The notes beneath the pieces were generated by a model, which did no database searches, had not been told where the DNA came from, and saw only the letters and a program-made list of their open reading frames with translations. Shown piece after piece: positions 1 to 6,264 of a stretch of DNA of 8,720 nucleotides (its first letter is position 1; each line of letters opens with the position of its first letter). This DNA is from Methanoregula sp. (GTDB lineage: Archaea; Halobacteriota; Methanomicrobia; Methanomicrobiales; Methanospirillaceae). Both the position numbers and the translations under genes were made by a program. Location of the stretch: assembly GCA_028711405.1 (NCBI GenBank), contig JAQTSH010000056.1, positions 1 through 8,720 on the forward strand, written 5' to 3'.

Positions 1-602
1 GTTGTCCGTTCCGCAAAGATGGCGAAATCGATTGCGTCCTGCAACGTGAAGAACTGCCAGTCGATCGGGTACGCCGGGATCGGCTTCCACACATTGTCCT
101 GCCCCAAGGAGCCGACCGGGTTCAGGAGCCGGGAGAGGATGTCGGTCTCGCCACCCCAGACCGCCCCCTGTTGACCGGGCTCGTTTGCCTGCCGTGCGAC
201 ATTCTCGCGGAGACTGACCGACCAGACCTGTGGGACCCGCCTGCCATTTTCGGTCGTATAGCCGGCTATATGAAAGGACGTGTCCGGAACCGGGGTTACT
301 GCGCGGAAATGTTCGAGGATCAACCGGGGGATCTGCGGGAGGGGGAGGGTGCCGGAGACGAGGTGTTCAGCGATGAAGGCTTCGATGTACCCGCTGAGGG
401 GAACCCCGTTGATATCCGCCGCCCCGAACGTGGAGATCCCGATGTTCCCCGGCGCGAGAAACGTCTTGTAGTTCGCATCCGACAGGGGGACAGAGATCCG
501 CACACCGGGACCGCCCCGTTGTTCGTGCCGGTTTACCGTCAGGCGACTGTCACTTGCCATAACGATCCCTTCCTGGACATAGAGCGTGATGATAAACGAC
601 AT
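1..602 (-). CDS. Ntn-hydrolase (20S proteasome/HslV-like) protein, partial, C-terminus missing
   Basis: An open minus frame runs from ATG at 602-600 off the left edge, with 200 residues visible. Seen: the protein starts M-S-F-I-I-T-L-Y-V-Q-E-G-I-V-M-A-S-D-S-R. After Met removal this aligns without gaps to proteasome beta/HslV N-termini, placing Ser2 at the Thr1 position, Asp18 at Asp17 and Arg20 at Arg19. Lys46 (NYKTF) can play Lys33 after an insertion of about 12 residues. GISTFGAADI follows, like the G-x-x-x-x-G strand of the fold. Near the left edge, LQDAIDFAIFAER resembles the late proteasome helix. Start choice: GGAG lies 6 nt before this ATG, and the catalytic residue must directly follow Met. 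An upstream in-frame ATG at 668 would bury it. Inferred: an Ntn hydrolase with Ser as nucleophile; substrate unknown. It is probably a separate unit from the kinase gene 171 nt upstream. Confidence 0.72.
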   Translation of the reverse strand, partial: MSFIITLYVQEGIVMASDSRLTVNRHEQRGGPGVRISVPLSDANYKTFLAPGNIGISTFGAADINGVPLSGYIEAFIAEHLVSGTLPLPQIPRLILEHFRAVTPVPDTSFHIAGYTTENGRRVPQVWSVSLRENVARQANEPGQQGAVWGGETDILSRLLNPVGSLGQDNVWKPIPAYPIDWQFFTLQDAIDFAIFAERT

Positions 603-608
603 TCCCGG

Positions 609-612
609 CTCC
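609..612 (-). promoter_or_regulatory. Ribosome binding site deciding the start of the Ntn-hydrolase gene
   Basis: GGAG on the minus strand, 6 nt before ATG 602-600. It favours this start over the in-frame ATG at 668-666, and so puts Ser directly after Met, as needed for an N-terminal nucleophile. Confidence 0.6.
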
Positions 613-644
613 TGTGCTGTGATACTGATCTCGGCGCGGCGAAG

Positions 645-650
645 ATTAAA
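645..650 (-). promoter_or_regulatory. Weak TATA-like box for the Ntn-hydrolase gene
   Basis: TTTAAT on the minus strand. A start about 25 nt downstream (near 622) would give a leader of about 20 nt that includes the GGAG site. The match to an archaeal TATA box is weak and rests mainly on spacing. Confidence 0.3.
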
Positions 651-670
651 GGATCGCGCTGGCGTCATGG

Positions 671-696
671 TTTTCGCAACGGTCGGGCGAAAAAAA
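671..696 (-). terminator. T7 tract and inverted repeat after the kinase-GNAT gene
   Basis: The minus strand has seven T (690-696), 78 nt past the kinase stop, enough for an archaeal terminator. The tract overlaps an inverted repeat TTTTCGC / GCGAAAA (671-677 and 687-693, 9-nt loop). The repeat also lies about 20 nt upstream of the weak TATA-like box of the next gene, so an operator role is an alternative. Confidence 0.4.
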
Positions 697-773
697 GGAT
701 ACGGCTGTACCTCTGACCACGACCCCCGGCACTCGCCTCGGCAGGTGAAGGGCACCGTTGCAGTGCGCGATCT

Positions 774-2615
774 TCATCCGGGGGGAGGGCTGCGTCTCAT
801 CGGGCGAACGTTCGCTCCCTCCATCTCCCCACCTGCCCATGCAAACCGCTCCCGGATCGTCGGGGGGAGTTCCTTCTCGTCAATGGGTACAAACCCGTAA
901 TTCCCGTAGAACTTCGTGAGATTCCAGACAGAATGCATGTAGAGGGTCTCCTGCCCGCACGCCTCGACAAGTCCCCAGACGACCGCATTTGCATACCCGT
1001 GACCCCGCTGGGTGACCGGGGTGAACACGCCATCCACCTCAAACCCATCCGGGTGCCGTTTACACCGGGCAACCGAGACCGTGACACCGTCATGGAACGC
1101 CGCAAAGATCCGGTCGGTCCGTATGTCACTTTTCGTGTTGTGGTAGTCGACCCAGAGCGCTTCTGCGAGAGGGAACTCGGCAGAGGAGAGTTCGCGCACA
1201 GTGGCACCGGTGCTGTGCTGTGCGACGTGCCGGGCGGGAACGGAGGATACCGCGAGCGGGGGTGCATCTTCGTGTGAACCCTCGATACGGTACCCGTCCG
1301 GGGGAACATGGATGATAAACCGTGCACCCCTGCCTTCTGTGCCGGTCTCATCGATTGTCATGCCGGTGACTTCGACAATCTGCCGGCAGATAAAAAGCCC
1401 GATGCCCGCATGTTTTCCGGCATCGTATTCGAAGATCTCCTGCTTTTTCGCCGCTGGAATACCGTAACCGTCATCGTGCAGGCAGAGGAGAAGCCCGTCG
1501 CGCGTCTCGTGATACGTGACAACAATATTTTTCACCCTGCCTTTGCCGTGCCGGAGCGAGTTCTCGACAAGATGGGTGAGGACATCGGCAAAGAGCTGAT
1601 CGGCGTAGATCTCGAGACGTCCCGCCCAGCACCGGATCGAGACGGTGCCGTCATCAGCCGGGAGCCGGGCAGCGTCCAGCACCCGCTGCACGCTGATCCA
1701 GACCGGGGGGAGCGCCCCGAGATCCTTGTAGGATTCGGTGAGCAGGAGCTGGCGGATCGCGTTCCATGCGAGGGTCCGGATCCGTTCGAAGTACACTTTG
1801 AGACCTGTGTCTGTACAGTGACCTTCCGCCTCATCGACCGTCTCGATGATCTGGTCGACCGACCGGTGGAGGTGACCTTCGGTAAAGCGTGAGAGCAGAT
1901 TGAGTTTGTCGTTCGCGGTCTTTAATGCATGTTCGGCGTGTACCCGGCTCGTGATATCGAAGAACGTGAGAATCGCCCGTTCACCGGGAAGCACGGATGC
2001 TGAGACAAGCACGATAAGAGTATTCTCTTCGGGTAACAGAAAGTGGGTCTCGGTAGCGTAAACCGCACCTTCACCTGCGAGCCGGGAGAAGAATGTCTTC
2101 TCGTCCTCACCATCCCAGATGCTCGTTAAGGACGTGCCCATGAGTTCAGCGGATTTCCGGCGCAGTAGGTCTGCGGCTTTCCAGTTGATCGCTTCGATCA
2201 TCCGGGTGCTGCCCGTGCCGGAGACAAGGATACTGCCCGCTTCGGAGTGGTCGAAGAGTCCCTGGTAGAGCGTTTCGTGCTCGCGTAACCGCCGGGTGAG
2301 ATACGCGATCAGCCACCCGATCACAACAAGAACAAGGACCCGGACGAACGCCTCGCCAACCGTACTCCAGGTGCCCATCCGTAAGAAGAGCACCAGGAGG
2401 AAATATATCGCGCCGATACACCCGGCGATATGCGCACCCCAGCGGGGGTACCGGTACGCGGCGAGCACGACGGGAATGTACAGGATGTGCGGGACGGCAG
2501 TGGAGATCCCAAACAGGAGTCCCACGAGATTTAACAGAAGCGCTGCGGCTGAGGTCCCGAGGATCGCAACGATCCACAGGATGTCCTGGTGTTCCAACCG
2601 GTCGGGCAGGTTCAT
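774..2615 (-). CDS. Membrane PAS sensor histidine-kinase-like protein fused to a GNAT acetyltransferase
   Basis: 613 aa from ATG 2615. Seen: four hydrophobic segments (about 12-35, 43-56, 61-80, 88-107); a PAS-like domain (about 115-225); a dimerisation helix region (about 238-300); an HATPase domain with N box HLVENSLRHG (Asn352), DDGYGIP (381-387) and GIGLF (404-408), ending in VPPDGYR. A linker of about 25 residues follows, then a GNAT domain (about 471-608) with the acetyl-CoA loop R-G-H-G-Y-A (537-542) and FYGNYGF near the end. The usual His-Asp box is not conserved: the aligned segment reads FTEGHLHRS. Start: the frame extends to TTG 2759, but the 48 extra residues look non-coding; ATG 2615 has GGAG 10 nt upstream and precedes the first membrane segment. 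GTG 2675 is an alternative. Inferred: a membrane sensor with a covalent acetyltransferase output; substrate unknown. Confidence 0.85.
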   Translation of the reverse strand: MNLPDRLEHQDILWIVAILGTSAAALLLNLVGLLFGISTAVPHILYIPVVLAAYRYPRWGAHIAGCIGAIYFLLVLFLRMGTWSTVGEAFVRVLVLVVIGWLIAYLTRRLREHETLYQGLFDHSEAGSILVSGTGSTRMIEAINWKAADLLRRKSAELMGTSLTSIWDGEDEKTFFSRLAGEGAVYATETHFLLPEENTLIVLVSASVLPGERAILTFFDITSRVHAEHALKTANDKLNLLSRFTEGHLHRSVDQIIETVDEAEGHCTDTGLKVYFERIRTLAWNAIRQLLLTESYKDLGALPPVWISVQRVLDAARLPADDGTVSIRCWAGRLEIYADQLFADVLTHLVENSLRHGKGRVKNIVVTYHETRDGLLLCLHDDGYGIPAAKKQEIFEYDAGKHAGIGLFICRQIVEVTGMTIDETGTEGRGARFIIHVPPDGYRIEGSHEDAPPLAVSSVPARHVAQHSTGATVRELSSAEFPLAEALWVDYHNTKSDIRTDRIFAAFHDGVTVSVARCKRHPDGFEVDGVFTPVTQRGHGYANAVVWGLVEACGQETLYMHSVWNLTKFYGNYGFVPIDEKELPPTIRERFAWAGGEMEGANVRPMRRSPPPG

Positions 2616-2805
2616 CCGCGACCCACTCCCTGCTGCCGGGAGACCGGCGTCACGCTTCGCCCGGATTCCTTCCACTGGTTGCCTACCTGACTGTGCCTGA
2701 CATTCCTGGTTGTAGCATTCATGACCCCATGCCCCGTACCGGTCTTTGTGTACCCACAAGATCGCGGCTAGTTTGATTGTCCACTTGGGGATACAAAAAG
2801 GTTCC

Positions 2806-2813
2806 TTTTTATA
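2806..2813 (-). promoter_or_regulatory. TATA box, probably for the kinase-GNAT gene
   Basis: TATAAAAA on the minus strand, the best archaeal TATA match in the region. Transcription would start near 2785, giving a leader of about 170 nt to ATG 2615, or about 110 nt to the alternative GTG 2675. Confidence 0.5.
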
Positions 2814-2912
2814 GCTGGCACGATCTCCCTGCGGTGCAGTCGGTCAAATATGGCAACAAGGGAACCATTGAATGCTTCAGCCGCTTTCCCGAAAAGGTTT
2901 GGATTGGACTGC

Positions 2913-2930
2913 GGTTCATCCGCCGGGATG
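2913..2930. repeat. Copy 1 of an 18-nt hairpin-type motif
   Basis: GGTTCATCCGCCGGGATG. It matches 3084-3101 at 17 of 18 positions. This copy has lost part of the right arm (CGT follows instead of completing GATGAAC), so it forms a weaker hairpin. Confidence 0.5.
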
Positions 2931-3074
2931 CGTGCGCGATGCTCCATATAGGGCACACAATCAGGGGGACGCAGGGATAGGGAAGTTTTTATGCGCGGGA
3001 AAAATCAAAAATCTATCCCAAAACCGGAGAAGAACTGAAATACAACAAAGCCATTCCAACAGGGAAGAAAGGTC

Positions 3075-3104
3075 AAAAAATGGGGTTCATCCACCGGGAT
3101 GAAC
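3075..3104 (-). terminator. Intrinsic-type terminator after the small Cys-rich gene
   Basis: On the minus strand a perfect 8-bp stem with a 4-nt loop (GTTCATCC / GGATGAAC, 3085-3104) is followed after CCCA by six T (3075-3080). It begins 21 nt past the stop codon at 3126, so it most likely ends that transcript. Positions 3084-3101 are also copy 2 of the motif at 2913-2930. Confidence 0.65.
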
Positions 3105-3125
3105 ACGTCAACGAACAGGTGCGGA

Positions 3126-3482
3126 TCAGTGCTTCTGTCCTTTCTTGTTCGACCGGGTCTTTGCAGGTTTCTTCAGCGCGGGAACGGGTGTTCCCGTGTG
3201 CATCTGCTTCTTCTCTTTAGCATCCTCGATGAGTTTCGTGATCACTTCATCCATAATATCATCATCGTCATCATCGAAGTCCCTCTCGTCCTCCATCTGC
3301 GTTACTAACTTCGCGAGGATCTGCACAAACTCGAACTTCTCCTTATACACGCACGCACATTTACTCTCATTCAGACCGAACGAATCAGTCCCGCGTGCAA
3401 GATCCTCGGGAGCAAATCCCTCCATCCACATCGGGCAGTCGTTCTCCACACAATCATGCGAAAGGTCACGCCAGCATTTCAT
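3126..3482 (-). CDS. Small Cys-containing hypothetical protein with acidic run and basic tail
   Basis: 118 aa; not recognised. Seen: N-terminal MKCWRDLSHDCVENDCPMW places Cys at 3, 11 and 16, with CAC at 42-44. Five Cys in the first 44 residues suggest metal or Fe-S binding, but no named motif is matched. A helix-like part (about 46-66) follows, then an Asp-rich run (about 67-76), a second helix-like stretch (about 76-93), and a Lys-rich tail ending NKKGQKH. There is no signal peptide or membrane segment. Support for coding: one uninterrupted frame with a sharply divided composition, a terminator 21 nt past the stop, and a TATA-like box about 26 nt before the ATG, which implies a leaderless mRNA. 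The opposite-strand frame is a Ser-rich shadow of the Asp codons. It is transcribed away from the plus-strand kinase at 3722, with which it shares a control region. Confidence 0.75.
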   Translation of the reverse strand: MKCWRDLSHDCVENDCPMWMEGFAPEDLARGTDSFGLNESKCACVYKEKFEFVQILAKLVTQMEDERDFDDDDDDIMDEVITKLIEDAKEKKQMHTGTPVPALKKPAKTRSNKKGQKH

Positions 3483-3504
3483 ACAGGAGAGTCATTCCCT
3501 GAAG

Positions 3505-3512
3505 TTAAAATT
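3505..3512 (-). promoter_or_regulatory. TATA-like box for the small Cys-rich gene
   Basis: AATTTTAA on the minus strand, centred 26 nt before ATG 3482. That spacing implies a leaderless or nearly leaderless transcript, consistent with the lack of a good Shine-Dalgarno site. Confidence 0.4.
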
Positions 3513-3530
3513 CCTTTGCGGTCTTACCGG

Positions 3531-3556
3531 TCGTTTGGGATCTTCGTTTGGGATCT
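3531..3556. repeat. Exact 13-bp tandem repeat upstream of the small gene
   Basis: TCGTTTGGGATCT occurs twice head to tail (3531-3543, 3544-3556). It sits about 20 bp upstream of the minus-strand TATA-like box, where an archaeal activator or repressor would bind, and about 95 bp upstream of the plus-strand TATA box. Confidence 0.6.
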
Positions 3557-3615
3557 CCTTTTTGGCTCGTGTATTTTCGTGCACTCTGGCAGGAGCAGAC
3601 CGGTGCCTGCCCAAA

Positions 3616-3627
3616 ATCTCCGGAGAT
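3616..3627. promoter_or_regulatory. 12-bp perfect palindrome, possible operator of the plus-strand kinase
   Basis: ATCTCCGGAGAT, 23 bp upstream of the TTTAAATT box. Its position suits a dimeric regulator, but chance occurrence is possible. Confidence 0.3.
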
Positions 3628-3650
3628 ATTCCCCTTTTTATGCAGATATC

Positions 3651-3658
3651 TTTAAATT
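3651..3658 (+). promoter_or_regulatory. TATA-like box for the plus-strand kinase
   Basis: TTTAAATT. Transcription would start near 3680, just before ATG 3688. A second AT-rich candidate, TTTTTATG (3635-3642), would start near 3664. Either fits ATG 3688 better than GTG 3722. Confidence 0.4.
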
Positions 3659-3721
3659 CCCTATCGCCCCACAAAGAATATTAAGAGATGAGGTCGATCT
3701 TCAACGATCACTGTTCTTCTT

Positions 3722-5977
3722 GTGGATGATGAATCCGCACTACTCGAAACCGGAAGAGCCTTCCTTGAAAAACTGGGGAGATTTACCGTAGACACAGCAC
3801 CGTCTGCCAATATCGCACTCGAAAAACTCAGCACCTGCACGTTCGATGCGGTCGTCTCCGATTACCAGATGCCCGACATGAACGGTATCGATTTATTGAA
3901 GAGAATCCGTAAAGAATACCCGCTGCTACCCTTTATCATATTTACCGGAAAAGGACGGGAAGAGATCGCGATTGCCGCGTTCGAGAACGGTGCAGACTTC
4001 TATCTCCAGAAAGGCGGCGAACCGAAATCCCAGTTCATGGAACTGTCGTTGAAGATCATCGCGGCAGTCGAACGAAGACGGGTGGAATCGGCATTCCGGC
4101 AGTCTGAAGACCAGTACCGTACCCTGTTCGAGACGATGTTGCAGGGCGTGGTCTATCACGATCGGACGGGCAGGATCACGAAAGTGAACCCGGCGGCAGA
4201 ACGGATCACGGGTCTGTCGTTTGACCAGATGAAGGGCAGGACTCCCGCAGAACTTCCCTGGACGGTGGTCCACGATGACGGCACACCCTTTGGAATGGAT
4301 GCCCATCCTGCCATGGTCTCGCTTGCGACCGGAAAAAATGCACAGGACACGCTGGGTGTGAACAACCCGGTCGACCGGATCTGCCACTGGATCATCGTTG
4401 ACGCAATTCCGCAGTTCAAACCGAACGAGACCGTTCCCTGCCAGGTCTATACCACATTTGAGGATATCACCACCCGGAAAAAGACCGAAGAGTCCTTGTG
4501 GGAGACACGAGAGCAACTCCGGCTTGATGAGAGCATCCTCAACCAGATCTCGATCGGTTCACCATTCGGGCTCTTTATCGTCGACAACCGGACGGATGAG
4601 ATCATCTACTTCAATGACCGGTTTATCACCATCTGGGGATTACAACCGATCAGGGATTCCTTAACGAAACGGGAACTGAAAAATTCTGGTCTTCTTACCT
4701 TTTTAACCCGTCAGGTTGTGAATCCCCCCGCTTTTCTGGAATCCTGTAAGTCATTCGAGAATGAAGATGTCCGTTCTGTCATAGAACATGAACTCTCATT
4801 TACCGACGGGCGGATCATCCGGTGCTTCTCGTCCCAGATCCGGGATGCACGTGACCGGTATTTCGGCAGGTTCTTTCTCTTTGAGGATATTACGGAACAT
4901 AACCGGGCAAAGAAGGCACTGTTGGAGAGCGAGGAACGGTTCCGCGACCTGATCACCACCACTGCGGATATCGTCTGGCAGACCGATGATCACATCACCT
5001 TTGTGTATGTAAGCCCCCAGGTGGAGGGCATCCTCGGATACACACCGGAAGAACTCATCGGGAAAAATCCTTTCGACTTTTTAGATCCTGCATCTGCCAC
5101 GTCCAGCGAGGAAGTATTCCGTGCAGCGGTGACGAATCCGGAAAATATGGTTTCGAATGACCCCTGCTGGATCCATAAAGATGGGCATCATGTTATCTTG
5201 GAGAGCCGGGCAAAGCCGATCTATAAATCTGACGGATCCTTTGTCGGGTTCCGCGGCATCGACCGGGACATCACCGGGCGCAAACAGATGGAAGAGGCGT
5301 TGCGACAGGCAAACAAAAAATTAAACCTGCTCGCGAGTGTCACCCGGCACGACATCCTGAACCAGCTCACTATCCTCAAAGGGTTTCTTCAACTGTCACA
5401 CCGGTTCATCAACAATCCGACGCAGTTGACCACCTTTATCGAGACCGAGGAACGCGCTGCATCCACGATCGAGCACCAGATCACGTTCACCCGCCACTAC
5501 CAGAATATGGGAGTGAAGGATCCGGTCTGGCAGTATGTACCTGCCAGTATTGAACAGGCAAAGACTGCCCTGCCAATGCAGGAGATTTGCCTCGTGTATG
5601 ATGGATTGGAGTATGAGGTCTTTGCCGACCCGCTCTTTGAGAAAGTGTTTTACAACCTGATCGACAATGCGCTGAAGTACGGGGGCAGACAGATGACCAC
5701 CATCCGGGTCTCATCACAGGAATCCAAAGACGGTCTGGTACTGACCTGTGAAGATGACGGGGTCGGGATCACCCGTGAGGACAAAACCCAGCTCTTCGAG
5801 AAGGGTTTCGGGAAAAATACCGGGCTCGGTCTCTTTCTGGCACGGGAGATCCTTGCAATCACGGGTATAACAATCCATGAGACAGGGGAACCCGGTGCCG
5901 GTGCACGGTTCGAGATCACCGTGCCCAAAGGTGGATACCGTTTGAGCCGGCAGCGCAACGCACCCGGCAAAGCATAG
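3722..5977 (+). CDS. REC-PAS-PAS-PAS hybrid sensor histidine kinase (5' end apparently frameshifted)
   Basis: 751 aa counted from GTG 3722. Seen: receiver domain (about 1-118) with acidic pocket D2-D3, phosphoacceptor Asp47 in SDYQMPDMNG, Thr75 and Lys97; three PAS domains (about 127-252, 268-393, 403-522); H box TRHDILNQL with His543; HATPase with N box YNLIDNALKYG (Asn645, Asn649), EDDGVGI (677-683), GLGLF (701-705), and terminal VPKGGYR. No membrane segments, so cytoplasmic. It is the only kinase here with an ordinary H-D box. Start problem: codons 3692-3721 read GRSSTITVLL and supply the first receiver strand, but hold no start codon and follow TGA at 3689. ATG 3688 is one base out of frame. 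GTG 3722 would delete that strand and has no Shine-Dalgarno site. The true product therefore probably begins upstream, through a sequence error, mutation or frameshift. Phosphotransfer partner not in the window. Confidence 0.88.
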   Translation: MDDESALLETGRAFLEKLGRFTVDTAPSANIALEKLSTCTFDAVVSDYQMPDMNGIDLLKRIRKEYPLLPFIIFTGKGREEIAIAAFENGADFYLQKGGEPKSQFMELSLKIIAAVERRRVESAFRQSEDQYRTLFETMLQGVVYHDRTGRITKVNPAAERITGLSFDQMKGRTPAELPWTVVHDDGTPFGMDAHPAMVSLATGKNAQDTLGVNNPVDRICHWIIVDAIPQFKPNETVPCQVYTTFEDITTRKKTEESLWETREQLRLDESILNQISIGSPFGLFIVDNRTDEIIYFNDRFITIWGLQPIRDSLTKRELKNSGLLTFLTRQVVNPPAFLESCKSFENEDVRSVIEHELSFTDGRIIRCFSSQIRDARDRYFGRFFLFEDITEHNRAKKALLESEERFRDLITTTADIVWQTDDHITFVYVSPQVEGILGYTPEELIGKNPFDFLDPASATSSEEVFRAAVTNPENMVSNDPCWIHKDGHHVILESRAKPIYKSDGSFVGFRGIDRDITGRKQMEEALRQANKKLNLLASVTRHDILNQLTILKGFLQLSHRFINNPTQLTTFIETEERAASTIEHQITFTRHYQNMGVKDPVWQYVPASIEQAKTALPMQEICLVYDGLEYEVFADPLFEKVFYNLIDNALKYGGRQMTTIRVSSQESKDGLVLTCEDDGVGITREDKTQLFEKGFGKNTGLGLFLAREILAITGITIHETGEPGAGARFEITVPKGGYRLSRQRNAPGKA

Positions 5978-5995
5978 TGCAGCGAGTGAGAACCC

Positions 5996-6034
5996 AAAAA
6001 AAGCAGAGGGATCCGGGATCGAATCCCCAAAAAA
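5996..6034 (-). terminator. Paired T tracts with short hairpin ending leftward transcription
   Basis: The minus strand has six T (6029-6034) and seven T (5996-6002), with a small stem GGGAT-CGA-ATCCC (6015-6027) between them. They lie past the stop of the kinase remnant and would stop leftward readthrough into the convergent plus-strand kinase. No comparable T tract was seen on the plus strand after 5977. Confidence 0.5.
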
Positions 6035-6058
6035 TCGGAACCTTCGTTTCTCGCCACC

Positions 6059-6238
6059 TCATTTCCCGCGAACGAACCGGTACATACCTTTCGGCACGGT
6101 GAGCCCGAAGCGTACACCTCTGCCATGCCCGTCCATCTCGCGGATACCCATGTGGGAGAGTCCGAGCAGATCGTGAATGACAACAAGAGAGAACCCGCTC
6201 ACGTTTGCCACCGTGCGGCTGAAGAGTTTTGCCCGCCG
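6059..6238 (-). pseudogene. Remnant of a histidine kinase C-terminus
   Basis: 59 codons plus stop that align without gaps to the last 59 residues of the intact kinase just upstream (about 23 identities by eye). Shared: K-L-F/N-L-F, G-F-x-L, M-x-I-x-E, G-x-G-x-R-F-G-x-T-V-P, G-M-Y-R-x-V. The ATPase lid G-x-G-L has decayed to GFSL, and everything upstream (receiver, PAS, H box, N box, D-D-G) is absent: before about 6238 the frame runs into the end of the intact kinase. An in-frame ATG at 6283 gives a 74-codon frame, but its first 15 residues have no kinase match. The DNA repeats too: 6076-6109 matches 6282-6315 at 30 of 34 positions. Inferred: what is left after partial duplication, or after deletion between tandem kinase genes. 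A translated mini-protein cannot be excluded. Confidence 0.7.
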
Positions 6239-6262
6239 GGCAACGCACCGTACCCGCCCGGC
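6235..6262 (-). other. GC-rich inverted repeat at the kinase/remnant junction
   Basis: GCCGGGC (6235-6241) and GCCCGGC (6256-6262) pair across a 14-nt loop, starting 2 nt past the kinase TAA at 6265. The left arm lies within an 11-nt palindrome (6231-6241). No T tract follows, so it is not a clear terminator; it may mark the recombination junction or stabilise the mRNA 3' end. Confidence 0.35.
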
Positions 6263-6264
6263 GC

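Larger units (their letters stand above)
2616..3125. other. Intergenic stretch of about 510 nt without a convincing gene
   Basis: Between the kinase-GNAT start and the stop of the small Cys-rich gene. It holds a TATA-like box (2806-2813, minus), a second one (ATAAAAAC, minus, 2985-2992), two A-runs on the plus strand (3001-3005 and 3007-3011), a repeated hairpin motif and a terminator. A minus frame 2768-2947 (59 codons from ATG 2947) lies suitably below the 2985-2992 box, but has no Shine-Dalgarno site, no recognisable motif and mixed third-position use, so I do not call it a gene. A plus frame 2777-2980 overlaps it and is no better. The part 2616-2785 may be a long leader of the kinase mRNA. 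Confidence 0.5.

Noticed and set aside
171..716. Plus-strand frame of 181 codons
   Set aside because: Lies opposite the Ntn-hydrolase gene, starts with TTG without a ribosome site, and has a basic, low-complexity product. The minus frame carries the recognisable fold.
1308..1892. Plus-strand frame of 194 codons
   Set aside because: Exact antisense shadow of the HATPase and dimerisation region of the kinase-GNAT gene; no domain recognised.
2616..2759. TTG start extending the kinase-GNAT protein by 48 residues
   Set aside because: No ribosome site and an atypical polar, Cys-containing lead before the first membrane segment; ATG 2615 has GGAG upstream.
2768..2956. Minus-strand small frame below a TATA-like box
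   Set aside because: No ribosome site, no motif, mixed codon use, and an overlapping plus-strand frame of similar length; noted only in the intergenic entry.
3233..3290. Short trinucleotide repeat (ATC/TCA type) that might be a microsatellite or CRISPR-like array
   Set aside because: It simply encodes the Asp-rich run of the small protein; no regular repeat-spacer structure exists anywhere in the window.
3145..3684. Plus-strand frame with a hydrophobic start and Ser run, resembling a secreted protein
   Set aside because: The Ser run is the reverse reading of the Asp codons in the minus-strand small gene, and the rest crosses the control region.
5650..6186. Minus-strand frame of 178 codons spanning the convergent junction
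   Set aside because: Out of frame with the kinase remnant and antisense to the plus-strand kinase 3' end; Ser/Pro/Arg-rich shadow composition.
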